Of a stretch of DNA of 32,835 nt, positions 1-6,742 are shown in pieces. This DNA comes from Anaerolineaceae bacterium UBA3924 (GTDB taxonomy: Bacteria > Chloroflexota > Anaerolineae > Anaerolineales > Anaerolineaceae), in assembly GCA_002385985.1 (NCBI GenBank), contig DGEO01000003.1:1-32835 (forward strand), read 5' to 3'. Both the position numbers and the translations under genes were made by a program. Below the pieces are notes generated by a model. The model saw only the letters and a list, made by a program, of their open reading frames with translations, did not search any database and was not told the DNA's origin. Numbering within the stretch: the stretch's first letter is position 1; every line of letters begins with the position of its first letter.

Positions 1-1
1 C

Positions 2-685
2 TGGGGTGAGGATTTCCGCGACCTGTTTGAGCGCATCATGCAGAGCCGCTCGCCCGCGGAATGTCCCACCTTCGCGGAGTGGCTGGAGGCGATCGAGCGG
101 GCGGCAGAGTGCTTTGAGGAAGCGCCCGCTCCGGCGAACTCGGCGGCAGAGAAGACCTCGGAGAAACCGTCCGGCGGAAGCGGAATCCCCTGGCAGGTTG
201 TTTCGCAAACGGCCGCCGTCGTGGCGCTGATCAGCTGGCTGCTCCCGCTGGCCTGGGACTACGGCTTTCGCACCAGCTGGATCGGGCAGTACATCCTCTT
301 CTTGCAGGTGATGTTCTATTCCGGGGAGAATCTGTCGTTCACCCGCTCCATTCCGCCCATCCTGGGAGCCATCACACTGATCGTGCTCATCCTGGCGCTG
401 AAGACGCCCGGCGGACTCCGCAGGGGGCGGCGGGTGCGTGCAGCGCTGGGGTCTGCCGGCGCGCTGCTGAGCGGGTGGTTCCCCGGGCTGGTCGGCGGAC
501 CCGACCTGTACGGGATCGGCGCCTGGTCGATGATCTTGAGCTTTTGCGCCTTCACGCTGGCAACCCTTATGATGAAACCCTCTCCGCAGCCAGGCCCCGA
601 AACCGGGGCAGTGAGGCCGGCGGAAGCAGTCACTCAACCAGAAGAAGAGGCTGAAGTTGGGAAGGAGCTTCATCTGGAAGGGTAA
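2..685 (+). CDS. Partial multi-pass membrane protein, unrecognised
   Basis: The reading frame is already open at the first complete codon and continues upstream, so the 5' end lies outside the window; the first internal Met is at position 38. The visible part begins with an Ala/Glu/Pro-rich soluble stretch. It is followed by about four hydrophobic segments: one starting near 205, one near 285, one near 360-405 and a last one near 520-575. The C-terminus is acidic and Glu-rich. I do not recognise the family and assign no function. The gene ends at TAA and is followed at 740-759 by a hairpin that serves the convergent gene. Confidence 0.6.
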   Translation, partial: WGEDFRDLFERIMQSRSPAECPTFAEWLEAIERAAECFEEAPAPANSAAEKTSEKPSGGSGIPWQVVSQTAAVVALISWLLPLAWDYGFRTSWIGQYILFLQVMFYSGENLSFTRSIPPILGAITLIVLILALKTPGGLRRGRRVRAALGSAGALLSGWFPGLVGGPDLYGIGAWSMILSFCAFTLATLMMKPSPQPGPETGAVRPAEAVTQPEEEAEVGKELHLEG

Positions 686-734
686 AGCCGCTGCCGCGGA
701 ACCGCGGACCGGGCCGGCCGCCATGAAAAGAAGC

Positions 735-759
735 AAAAAAGCCCGCCGTACGGCGGGCT
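735..759 (-). terminator. Rho-independent terminator of the zinc-ribbon gene
   Basis: A perfect 20-nt palindrome at 740-759 is preceded on the plus strand by six A residues, so the minus-strand transcript has a GC-rich hairpin followed by a U run. It lies 21 nt past the stop of the minus-strand gene ending at 780. It may also stop the plus-strand gene, but no T run follows on that side. Confidence 0.8.
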
Positions 760-779
760 GCTGTATTTCTGGCTATGTC

Positions 780-1277
780 TTACTCGACGGGAGTCTCGTC
801 CTCGGCCGGGGGAACAATGCCAGCCAGGCCGTGCACCGGGCAAAACTTGCCGGTCAGCGGCTGGCCGCAGGCCGGGCAGATCAGCCCGGACGGGGTGGTC
901 GGTGCCGGGGTGTAGCCGGCCGGAGGCGGGGTATAAGCCGGCGCAGGGCCGTAACCTGGCTGCGAGGTCGGCACGTCGGCCGAGAAGGGCTCCAGCGCAG
1001 GCGGCTGCTCCTGGCGGATGGCTTCCAGTTCCTGCTGGGTCACCTGCACCTGGGCATAAATCTGCTCGATGACACCGCAGATCTGCAGCAGCTCCGGCAC
1101 GGCAAGATTGCCCTGTGCGTAGGCGGCAAGTGCAGCGTCCGCCAGCACGGCCTTCTGCGCCTTGATCTGGGCCTCGAGTTCGTTGATGCGGCCCTGGGTT
1201 TTCAGGATGCGCATCTGCTGGTCGGCTTTCCACTTGGTCACACTGGCGGCATGCGAAAAGCGGTTTTTCAGCGACAT
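780..1277 (-). CDS. Coiled-coil protein with C-terminal zinc ribbon
   Basis: The 165-residue protein has three parts. Residues 1-90 are helical and charged, probably a coiled coil. Residues 91-130 are a Pro/Tyr/Ala-rich flexible linker. The C-terminus carries a zinc ribbon with ligands C134, C137, C146 and H149 (CxxC-x8-CxxH). There is no signal peptide or membrane segment, so it is probably cytoplasmic. The zinc ribbon suggests binding to protein or nucleic acid, but the partner is unknown. The start has a GGAG site just upstream and an extended -10 promoter further up. It is transcribed alone and ends at the hairpin at 740-759. Confidence 0.75.
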   Translation of the reverse strand: MSLKNRFSHAASVTKWKADQQMRILKTQGRINELEAQIKAQKAVLADAALAAYAQGNLAVPELLQICGVIEQIYAQVQVTQQELEAIRQEQPPALEPFSADVPTSQPGYGPAPAYTPPPAGYTPAPTTPSGLICPACGQPLTGKFCPVHGLAGIVPPAEDETPVE

Positions 1278-1328
1278 GGTGGTCTCCGGGAGAGGTGTGG
1301 GGATAAAAAAGGCGGAGGAACTGTCAGG

Positions 1329-1337
1329 ATTATAGCA
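1329..1337 (-). promoter_or_regulatory. Extended -10 promoter for the zinc-ribbon gene
   Basis: The minus strand reads TGCTATAAT, a perfect extended -10 element (TG-N-TATAAT), about 50 nt upstream of the start codon at 1277. I see no good -35, which an extended -10 does not need. Confidence 0.6.
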
Positions 1338-1407
1338 TATCTGCCCTGAGGAAGCGCATCTTGCGGGAGCTTTCGGTTCTCCAGCCGGCCAGCGGGCGGT
1401 TAAATAC

Positions 1408-1437
1408 TGAGTGCCTTCTCCGCGGAGAAGGCACTCA
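1408..1437 (-). terminator. 30-bp perfect palindrome ending the electron-transfer operon
   Basis: The two 15-nt halves match without mismatch or spacer. The palindrome lies 21 nt past the stop of the small membrane ORF on the minus strand. It is followed on that strand by GTATTTAA rather than a clean U run, so termination is plausible but may be incomplete. A dyad-binding protein site is the alternative. Confidence 0.5.
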
Positions 1438-1458
1438 ACAGGTTGTCGTGTTCCGGCT

Positions 1459-1548
1459 TTACGCGCTCTGCAGCAGAGCGAAGATCAGTGAGAGACCGAT
1501 AGCAGCAGCGACTGCGGCGATGGTGAAGGGCATTTCAAACCGTTTCAT
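1459..1548 (-). CDS. 29-residue single-helix membrane peptide
   Basis: This short ORF starts with ATG at 1546-1548, preceded at ideal spacing by AGGAGG (1553-1558), and ends with TAA at 1459-1461. The product begins MKRFEMPFT and continues as one hydrophobic alpha-helix of about 20 residues ending in QSA. The positive N-terminus suggests N-in topology. It begins 11 nt after the stop of the flavocytochrome gene on the same strand, so it is almost certainly co-transcribed. By analogy with small single-helix subunits of respiratory complexes, I infer a stabilising subunit of the flavocytochrome. I know no named family for it. Confidence 0.65.
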   Translation of the reverse strand: MKRFEMPFTIAAVAAAIGLSLIFALLQSA

Positions 1549-1559
1549 TGTTCCTCCTT

Positions 1560-2933
1560 CTAAACCATGTCGAAGTGCTCAGAGTGGATCTTCTTGTCCG
1601 AGACACCCAGCTTGGCCAGCGAGCGCTCCACGGAGTCGAGCATGGGGATCGGACCGCACATGAAGTAGGTGAAGTCCTTGTAATTTTCCGGCAGGTGGCG
1701 CTTGAGCACGTCCATGGTGACGTAGCCGCACTCGCCGTTCCAGCAGTCCATGTCCGGGTGCTCGAGAACGTGTACCAGCTCAAGGTTGAGGCGCTTCTTC
1801 AGCTCTTCCAGCTCCTCGCCGAAGATGATGCAGTCTTCCTTCGGGCTGCCGTAGAAGAAGACCACCGGGCGGCGGTCGCGCCGGTCGGCCATGGTGCGCA
1901 GGATGCTCATCACCGGGGCCGAGCCGATACCGCCTGCCACCAGCACAAAGCCGGGGATGGTGGGATCGTCGATATCGAGGATGCCGTAAGGCCCGTCGAC
2001 GTAGACGCGATCGCCCGGTTTCAGGTCCTTGATGGTGGAGGTCAGGTCACCCAGTTCCTTGATGGTGAACTCCAGCCGGTCCTTGCGCTCCGCGGAGGAA
2101 GTGATGGAGAAGGGATGCTTGCGGAAGGCAAACGGGCTGCGGCGGATGGTGATCCAGGCCACCTGACCGGCGCGGAAGTCCATACCGGGATGGCCAACGG
2201 GCTTGAGCGAAAGGGTGTAGCTCTGCGAGCATTCGGGGCGAATTTCAGCCACTTCGAAGGGGGTCTTCGCCAGGCGAATCGGGGTGAGGACGTGCAGGTA
2301 GATGACCATGAACGCCCAGACCACGCCCAGGAAGGCCCACAGGATCTTCATCGCCGGGTAGGAGGTGTAGTAGTTGATCCCGTAAATGTGCACGAAGGAG
2401 AAGGCGATCATGCCGATGCTGACGATAAAGTGGAACACCTTCCAGGCATCGTAGTTGAAGCGGATTTCCTTGCGCAGCACCGAGGAGAAGACCACCAGGA
2501 ACAGGCCCAGCAGGCCGAAAACGCCGGCGGCGGTCTTCAGCGGGGTGTCGAACACGTTCAGCAAGACCAGGGTCTTGGGGTTGAACGCGAACAGGATCAG
2601 CGGGTGGCTGAGCACAAGCAGGAAGGAGATTACCGACAGGCGCTTGTGCATGGTGTAGAGCGAGTCCAGCGGGAAGCTGTTCGCCATGAAGGGGATGCGG
2701 GCGATGGGCACCAGCTGGAAGCCCATCATGGCCATACCGACGTACGCCAGCGAGACGGAGAAGTCACGGAAGAAGGCGCGGCCGGGGGCATGGGGGGTGA
2801 AGAGAAGCACCAGAAGCGGTGAGATGATCATCAGGAAGTAGACCGCCATCAACACCGCTTGTCTGGTGGCCAGGTTCTGCCTGGTGGCTCGCTCTGGAAC
2901 TGCGATCTTCGTCGAGTCACTTTTGGTTGTCAT
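1560..2933 (-). CDS. Ferric-reductase-like flavocytochrome (FRE/NOX type)
   Basis: This 457-residue protein should carry electrons from cytoplasmic NAD(P)H through FAD and two membrane hemes b to an acceptor across the membrane. The N-terminal half (about 28-215) has six hydrophobic segments. The heme-ligand pairs H96/H110 and H168/H182 each have the spacing typical of ferric reductases and NADPH oxidases. The C-terminal half is a ferredoxin-NADP-reductase-like module: HPFSITS (273-279) is the flavin-binding motif, GGIGSAP (334-340) the nucleotide-binding loop, and MCGP (425-428) the C-terminal signature. It lies between a pentaheme cytochrome and a tiny membrane protein in one operon, so the cytochrome is the likely redox partner. 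The start has a GGAG site. Confidence 0.88.
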   Translation of the reverse strand: MTTKSDSTKIAVPERATRQNLATRQAVLMAVYFLMIISPLLVLLFTPHAPGRAFFRDFSVSLAYVGMAMMGFQLVPIARIPFMANSFPLDSLYTMHKRLSVISFLLVLSHPLILFAFNPKTLVLLNVFDTPLKTAAGVFGLLGLFLVVFSSVLRKEIRFNYDAWKVFHFIVSIGMIAFSFVHIYGINYYTSYPAMKILWAFLGVVWAFMVIYLHVLTPIRLAKTPFEVAEIRPECSQSYTLSLKPVGHPGMDFRAGQVAWITIRRSPFAFRKHPFSITSSAERKDRLEFTIKELGDLTSTIKDLKPGDRVYVDGPYGILDIDDPTIPGFVLVAGGIGSAPVMSILRTMADRRDRRPVVFFYGSPKEDCIIFGEELEELKKRLNLELVHVLEHPDMDCWNGECGYVTMDVLKRHLPENYKDFTYFMCGPIPMLDSVERSLAKLGVSDKKIHSEHFDMV

Positions 2934-2956
2934 TCTTTGCTCCAGATAATTTCCTG

Positions 2957-2990
2957 GAGGTATTGCCCGGTATTACCCGGGCAATACCTC
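2957..2990 (-). promoter_or_regulatory. Intercistronic hairpin between cytochrome and flavocytochrome genes
   Basis: A perfect 14-bp stem (2957-2970 with 2977-2990) encloses a 6-nt loop in the 72-nt gap between the two genes. No T run follows on the minus strand, so it is unlikely to be a simple terminator. It more likely protects the upstream mRNA or partly attenuates downstream expression. Confidence 0.6.
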
Positions 2991-3005
2991 GCAAACTGCA
3001 GGGTG

Positions 3006-4121
3006 TTACGGACGGGTCAGGCCGGCGGTCAGGTCCTGGGAGATCACCTCGGACAGATCCGCGATGCTGTCGTACATCAGCTGAGCAACGTAGGTCGGGT
3101 TGTGGGCGTAGGCCCCGTGGTCCTTGACCGAGAAGAGCAGGTTGTAGGTGGTGCGAACCAGGCGCGGCGACCAGCCCTTGTACTGGTTCGGGAAGACGGC
3201 CTCACCCTCATCAGCAGCGCCGTTGCCGTTGGTGTCGGCGAAGAAGTACGGGTAGGTATCCGGCGCGAACAGAATGGGGTTGTCCAGGACTTCGTCGGAG
3301 TACATCCAGAGGGCCTTGACCAGCACCTCGCGCATGCCGTCCAGTTCTTTGGCGATGCCTTCGGTCGTGTCGCCGTCACCGTCCAGGTCGGCCTTGGTCA
3401 TGCGGACGTCCACAAAGTCCTCAGCGTCGACCACGTTGGAGTGGCAGGCCTGGCAGTTCTCTTCATCGACTTCCAGGGTGTGCGGATCGTGGCAGTCGAC
3501 GCAGGTCTGCGCGTTGGCGGAGTGCTCGAACTTGCCAGCGTAGGTCATGCCTTCGTATTCATAACCGCCCTTGGCTTCGGTACCGAACAGGGTGGCGCCG
3601 GCGGCCAGGTAGTGCGGGTTCATGGAAGCCAGGTCCTCGGACACGGTGTCCAGGTCCATGCCTTCGATCTTGGTGGCGGTGCCCACGCCGGAGCCCATGC
3701 CGGAGTGGCAGTTCAAGCACATGGAGGAGGAGCCCATAGCGGGAACAACCTCACCGGAGGGGAACTTCACCTCGGTGATGGCGTCAGCCGCCGGGTTGTG
3801 GCAGGTTTCGCAGCTGACCACGGAACCGAGCCGGGCCGCGGCGTCCATCCTGCCGGCCTCGCTGCCGTCCAGACCCAGGTAGTCGCGCATGCCGAAGCCG
3901 CTGTGGCACTTGGCGCAGGTGGGCGGGATGGTGCCGGATTCTTCCTCGTTCCAGTGGTTGAACGATTCGGAAGTGTAGTCACCATGACCGGACTCGGCCC
4001 AGGCGGCGCTAATGTCGGACACAGAGGTCTCGGCTTGAACGACCCACGGTTTCCAAATCATCAGGGTGATGGCAACCATCAGAAGAACAATAATTATTAG
4101 AAGCAGGCCGTTACGTCTCAT
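3006..4121 (-). CDS. Membrane-anchored pentaheme cytochrome c
   Basis: With the start at 4121 the protein has 371 residues. That start is preferred because a purine-rich GGAAAGAAG lies just upstream and the protein then opens directly with MRRN and a transmembrane helix (about 5-22). The alternative Met at 4178 adds 19 residues without support. The exported domain has five CxxCH heme sites at 69-73, 104-108, 135-139, 207-211 and 223-227. Two Asp-rich loops follow. The second (296-307, D-x-N-x-N-G-x-x-D-x-x-E) matches a canonical EF-hand/dockerin calcium loop, and the first (245-254) is related. Probable role: extracytoplasmic electron carrier paired with the downstream flavocytochrome. The terminal acceptor is unknown. 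Confidence 0.87.
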   Translation of the reverse strand: MRRNGLLLIIIVLLMVAITLMIWKPWVVQAETSVSDISAAWAESGHGDYTSESFNHWNEEESGTIPPTCAKCHSGFGMRDYLGLDGSEAGRMDAAARLGSVVSCETCHNPAADAITEVKFPSGEVVPAMGSSSMCLNCHSGMGSGVGTATKIEGMDLDTVSEDLASMNPHYLAAGATLFGTEAKGGYEYEGMTYAGKFEHSANAQTCVDCHDPHTLEVDEENCQACHSNVVDAEDFVDVRMTKADLDGDGDTTEGIAKELDGMREVLVKALWMYSDEVLDNPILFAPDTYPYFFADTNGNGAADEGEAVFPNQYKGWSPRLVRTTYNLLFSVKDHGAYAHNPTYVAQLMYDSIADLSEVISQDLTAGLTRP

Positions 4122-4220
4122 TCTTCTTTCCTTTTTTTTCGGACAAAGATGATCTACTTGGGAGAACCTCCCAGGCACACTGAGGATACCTTAATGCTGG
4201 ATTAATACCATCAGAAGAAA

Positions 4221-4248
4221 GTTGAATTAATCTCAACATAAATGTTGA
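4221..4248. promoter_or_regulatory. Overlapping dyads, possible operator of the cytochrome operon
   Basis: GTTGA (4221-4225) and TCAAC (4233-4237) form one inverted repeat. TCAACAT (4233-4239) and ATGTTGA (4242-4248) form a second, sharing the middle half-site. The TTGA...TCAA layout recalls Crp/Fnr-type sites, but the first spacing is 7 rather than 6 nt, so I do not assign a regulator. Confidence 0.35.
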
Positions 4249-4387
4249 ATGCGAATCTGACGTCGGACATGACAAACAGGTGACCTTTGTCCTGGCGGAA
4301 CCGCCCCGGCAGGGGGGTCCGGGCCACATGGGCCGGTCTGAAAACGGGGCTTCAGCGGCGTGAAAAGGGGAAATCAGCCGTCATGGG

Positions 4388-4393
4388 TATAAT
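4388..4393 (+). promoter_or_regulatory. -10 element upstream of the CcoN-like gene pair
   Basis: A perfect TATAAT lies 73 nt before the ATG at 4467. No convincing -35 hexamer is seen 16-18 nt upstream, so this is only a candidate. Confidence 0.4.
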
Positions 4394-4466
4394 GATTAAC
4401 ACATGTTGTTCGTGATCTCTCGAGGGAAAAGACTGCTGCCCCGGCCTGAGACTGCCAACAGATGCC

Positions 4467-4880
4467 ATGCCGCTAATCGTCCGCACCTTTCTGAAAACCG
4501 CCCTGCTGTACTTCGTCGCCGCGCTGCTGCTCAACATTGCCATTGCGCTGCAGCGGGCCGGGGTTTCCTTCCCGCCGCGGCTGGACCCTGTCTACATTCA
4601 CCTGGTGACCGTGGGCTGGATTTCTCAGCTGATCATCGGGGTCGCGGTGTGGATGTTCCCCAAATATTCCAAAGACCAGCCCCGCGGCCCGGAATGGGTC
4701 AACTGGACGATCTACGCGCTGCTGAACGCCGGCCTGCTGCTGCGGGTTATTTCTGAACCGGCGGCTGCCTCGGGCGGCGGCGAGGTCTGGGGCGTGCTCC
4801 TGCTGGCCTCGGCGCTGCTGCAGTGGTGCGCCGGGGTGCTGTTTGCCGTCACGGCCTGGCGGCGGGTGAGGTTAAGGTAG
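4467..4880 (+). CDS. Four-helix membrane protein resembling N-terminal part of cbb3 oxidase subunit I
   Basis: The 137-residue protein has four predicted transmembrane helices. The second contains an HLVTVGW...GVAVWMFPK pattern, with the His near residue 45, at the start of a helix ending in a Pro-Lys/Arg turn. This resembles helix II of heme-copper oxidase subunit I (CcoN/COG3278), where the equivalent His is an axial ligand of low-spin heme b. It is far too short to be an oxidase and lacks the copper-ligand helices. The next gene is a diverged copy starting 1 nt after this stop. I infer a small heme-binding or structural membrane protein acting as a heterodimer with it. The Shine-Dalgarno site is weak. 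Confidence 0.6.
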   Translation: MPLIVRTFLKTALLYFVAALLLNIAIALQRAGVSFPPRLDPVYIHLVTVGWISQLIIGVAVWMFPKYSKDQPRGPEWVNWTIYALLNAGLLLRVISEPAAASGGGEVWGVLLLASALLQWCAGVLFAVTAWRRVRLR

Positions 4881-4881
4881 G

Positions 4882-5283
4882 ATGCCGGCCACAAGCTCCT
4901 GGATGATCCGGGCTTCGCTGGCCTATCTGGTGGCCGGTTTCACCATCGGCGGGCTGCTGCTGGCCGAAAAGGGAGTGAGCTTCTGGCCGCAGGCCTGGCG
5001 GCTGCTGCCACTGCACGCGGAGATCCTGATCACCGGCTGGCTGGTCCAGCTGGCGCTGGGGGTGGCCTTCTGGATTATGCCGCGGCTGCGCGGCGGCCAG
5101 CGCGGCGACCTGCAGCTGAGCAAAGCGGCGGCCGCCGCCTACAACCTGGGGATTCTGACCAGCCTGGCCGCGCTGTGGTTTCAGGTTCCGGCGGCGCTTG
5201 CGGCGGGCCGGGTGCTGGAAGCCGGCGGGGCGGCCTTTTTCCTGATCACCATCTGGTCGCGGGTGCGAACCATCCAGCGCTGA
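4882..5283 (+). CDS. Second CcoN-like four-helix membrane protein (paralogue)
   Basis: This 133-residue product has the same four-helix layout as the preceding gene. It carries the matching motif LHAEILITGW...GVAFWIMPR near residues 43-68, so the helix-II His is conserved in both. The sequence around the His is closer to the CcoN signature than in the first copy. Translation is probably coupled: its ATG lies 1 nt after the upstream TAG, with AAGG in the preceding codons. The tandem arrangement suggests duplication and a heterodimer. The function is unknown. No terminator on this strand is evident; the hairpin at 5384-5404 has its T run on the other strand. Confidence 0.6.
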   Translation: MPATSSWMIRASLAYLVAGFTIGGLLLAEKGVSFWPQAWRLLPLHAEILITGWLVQLALGVAFWIMPRLRGGQRGDLQLSKAAAAAYNLGILTSLAALWFQVPAALAAGRVLEAGGAAFFLITIWSRVRTIQR

Positions 5284-5376
5284 CAGACCTCTCGGAGAGG
5301 GGACAGGCCAGCACAGGGGACCCGGCATCCTGTAAGGGCCTGGCCCGCAGGCGCATCCGGCGTGGCCTGGTATGGA

Positions 5377-5404
5377 TAAAAAACTCCCGCCGTTCTGGCG
5401 GGAG
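5377..5404 (-). terminator. Rho-independent terminator of degV
   Basis: An 8-bp GC stem (5384-5391 with 5397-5404, loop 5 nt) is followed on the minus strand by a run of six T residues. It lies 12 nt past the DegV stop codon. Confidence 0.85.
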
Positions 5405-5416
5405 CGGGATGGCTGG

Positions 5417-6271
5417 TTACTCGCCAGGGTCAGGATACCCGCACAGGGCCAGCGCGCCCGGTCCGGTGTTAATGCCCAGCACCGGGCCGGTGATGTTCAA
5501 CAACAGTTCCTTCGGGTTGAACTCCTCGCGGATGCGGGCGACCAGCGCTTCGGCGTCGGCCAGGGCATTGCCGTGAAGCACCGCGACGCGCAGGTTGTCC
5601 ATCTCCTTGAAGGAATCGAAGAACTTGCGGTAGAGCAGGTCCATCATTGACTTGTGCGTGCGGGCCAGGCTGACCGGCTCGACCAGTCCGGTCTCGTGAT
5701 TGATGGTGACCACCGGGCGGATTTGCAGCAGCCCGCCGACCCACTTCACCGCGCCTCCGATTCGCCCGCCGCGCTGCAGGTATTGGATGGTGTCCATACC
5801 GACAAACTGCACCAGCCGCCTGCGCACCTCGTTGACCCGCTCCAGTATCTGGCTGACGCTCTTCCCCGCGTCACGGGCGCGGGCGGCGGCCAGCACCTGC
5901 CAGCCCAGGCTCATGGTCGGACCTTTTGAATCCACCACCGAGACGGGAATGTCCACCAGTCTGGCGGCGTTGAGGGCCATGTTGTAGGCCCCGCTCATGG
6001 CCGAGCTGACCGTCAGCACGATGATCTCCGTCGCGCCCCGGCTGATGGCCTGCTGGTAAGCGGCCTGAAACTCGGGCACGCCGGCCTGGGAGGAGGTGGG
6101 AACCCGGGAGTCGGTTTCCAGCCGCTTATAAAACTCATGCGGCTGCATGTCCACCCGGTCGCGGTACTGTTCATCTCCCCAGATGATCGTGTGGGGAACC
6201 TGGATAATGCGGTGCTCTTCCAGCAGGTGTTCGGGGATATCGCAGGTGCTGTCGGTAATGATCTCAATCAT
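5417..6271 (-). CDS. DegV family fatty-acid-binding protein
   Basis: With the start at 6271 the protein has 284 residues, the usual DegV length. This start opens with MIEIITDSTCD, the family's standard N-terminus, and has GGAG 8 nt upstream. The longer frame to 6397 would run through its own promoter. DegV proteins bind a long-chain fatty acid and, in Firmicutes, present it to fatty-acid kinase for phospholipid synthesis. Seen here are the DSTCD opening, the TSSQAG loop, the SSAMSGAYN segment, and the QYLQRGGRIGG hinge typical of the family. It is a single-gene unit with its own promoter and terminator. No kinase partner is nearby. Confidence 0.88.
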   Translation of the reverse strand: MIEIITDSTCDIPEHLLEEHRIIQVPHTIIWGDEQYRDRVDMQPHEFYKRLETDSRVPTSSQAGVPEFQAAYQQAISRGATEIIVLTVSSAMSGAYNMALNAARLVDIPVSVVDSKGPTMSLGWQVLAAARARDAGKSVSQILERVNEVRRRLVQFVGMDTIQYLQRGGRIGGAVKWVGGLLQIRPVVTINHETGLVEPVSLARTHKSMMDLLYRKFFDSFKEMDNLRVAVLHGNALADAEALVARIREEFNPKELLLNITGPVLGINTGPGALALCGYPDPGE

Positions 6272-6322
6272 AGGGTCTCCAACGGGTAGGGATGCGCTGG
6301 CGGCGAGTTTCTTCTCCCCGTA

Positions 6323-6351
6323 ATCATACCCCCCCTTGTCAAGCCGGTCAA
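6323..6351 (-). promoter_or_regulatory. Promoter of degV
   Basis: The minus strand carries TTGACC (6346-6351), a 17-nt spacer and TATGAT (6323-6328), placing the start of transcription about 45 nt before the DegV start codon. The -35 overlaps the stop codon of the upstream DUF1801 frame. Confidence 0.6.
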
Positions 6352-6742
6352 ATGGATTGCTCCCCGGCCGCTTGATTCTCCCGGCTTGCGGCCTCACGGG
6401 CAGCCTGCAGCAGGCGAATCACGCCGGGGCGGTGCAGGTCCTCCGGGCTGGCCAGGCGCACGTGCCGGGCCTTCTTGCCGGTGCGCGCAGCAGATTGTCC
6501 GGGTCGGGCAGGCTGGCGCCCCGGGCGAACATCAGGTTGACGTGGGCGGAGAAGGGCGCGATGGCGCACACCGGGTCGGCGTAGCGCGCGCTGGCGCCGT
6601 AGGCGACAATCCCGGAGGGTGGGTCGACCACCTCCATCGCTTCGGGCAGTGCCTGGCGGACCAGATCCCGGGCTTCCCGGGCCAGCGCCTGGACGGCCGG
6701 CGGGTAGGCGGAGAGGAACGCTTCAAAGGAGGGGCTGCTCAT
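6348..6742 (-). pseudogene. DUF1801 protein, frameshifted
   Basis: The first part (start 6742, about 85 residues) reads as a DUF1801/YdhG-like domain, with MEVVDPPSGIVAYG and a CAIAPFSAHVNLMFARG segment ending DPDNLL. The family's expected continuation, TGKKARHVRL followed by SPEDL, is present only in a different frame, running to TGA at 6348. The switch lies near 6480-6490, where one missing base in a GC-rich run restores the full domain. The start overlaps the DinB stop by ATGA, so the two genes were translationally coupled. It is either a recent pseudogene or a one-base assembly error. Confidence 0.7.

Larger units (their letters stand above)
4122..4466. other. Divergent regulatory region without a gene
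   Basis: These 345 nt separate the minus-strand cytochrome operon from the plus-strand pair starting at 4467. I see no credible gene in it. It contains a small 6-bp hairpin at 4159-4173 in the cytochrome leader, a TTGA/TCAA-rich dyad cluster at 4221-4248, and a TATAAT at 4388-4393. The stretch 4190-4260 is clearly more AT-rich than its surroundings, as expected for a promoter. Confidence 0.6.

Noticed and set aside
1548..2822. Long plus-strand open frame (424 codons) opposite the flavocytochrome gene
   Set aside because: It is antisense to a well-recognised gene, its product is rich in His, Gln, Glu and Asp with no fold pattern, and GC-rich codon use on the other strand explains the lack of stops.
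3006..4178. Start of the pentaheme cytochrome at 4178
   Set aside because: The 19 extra residues have no ribosome site and would push the membrane anchor away from the N-terminus.
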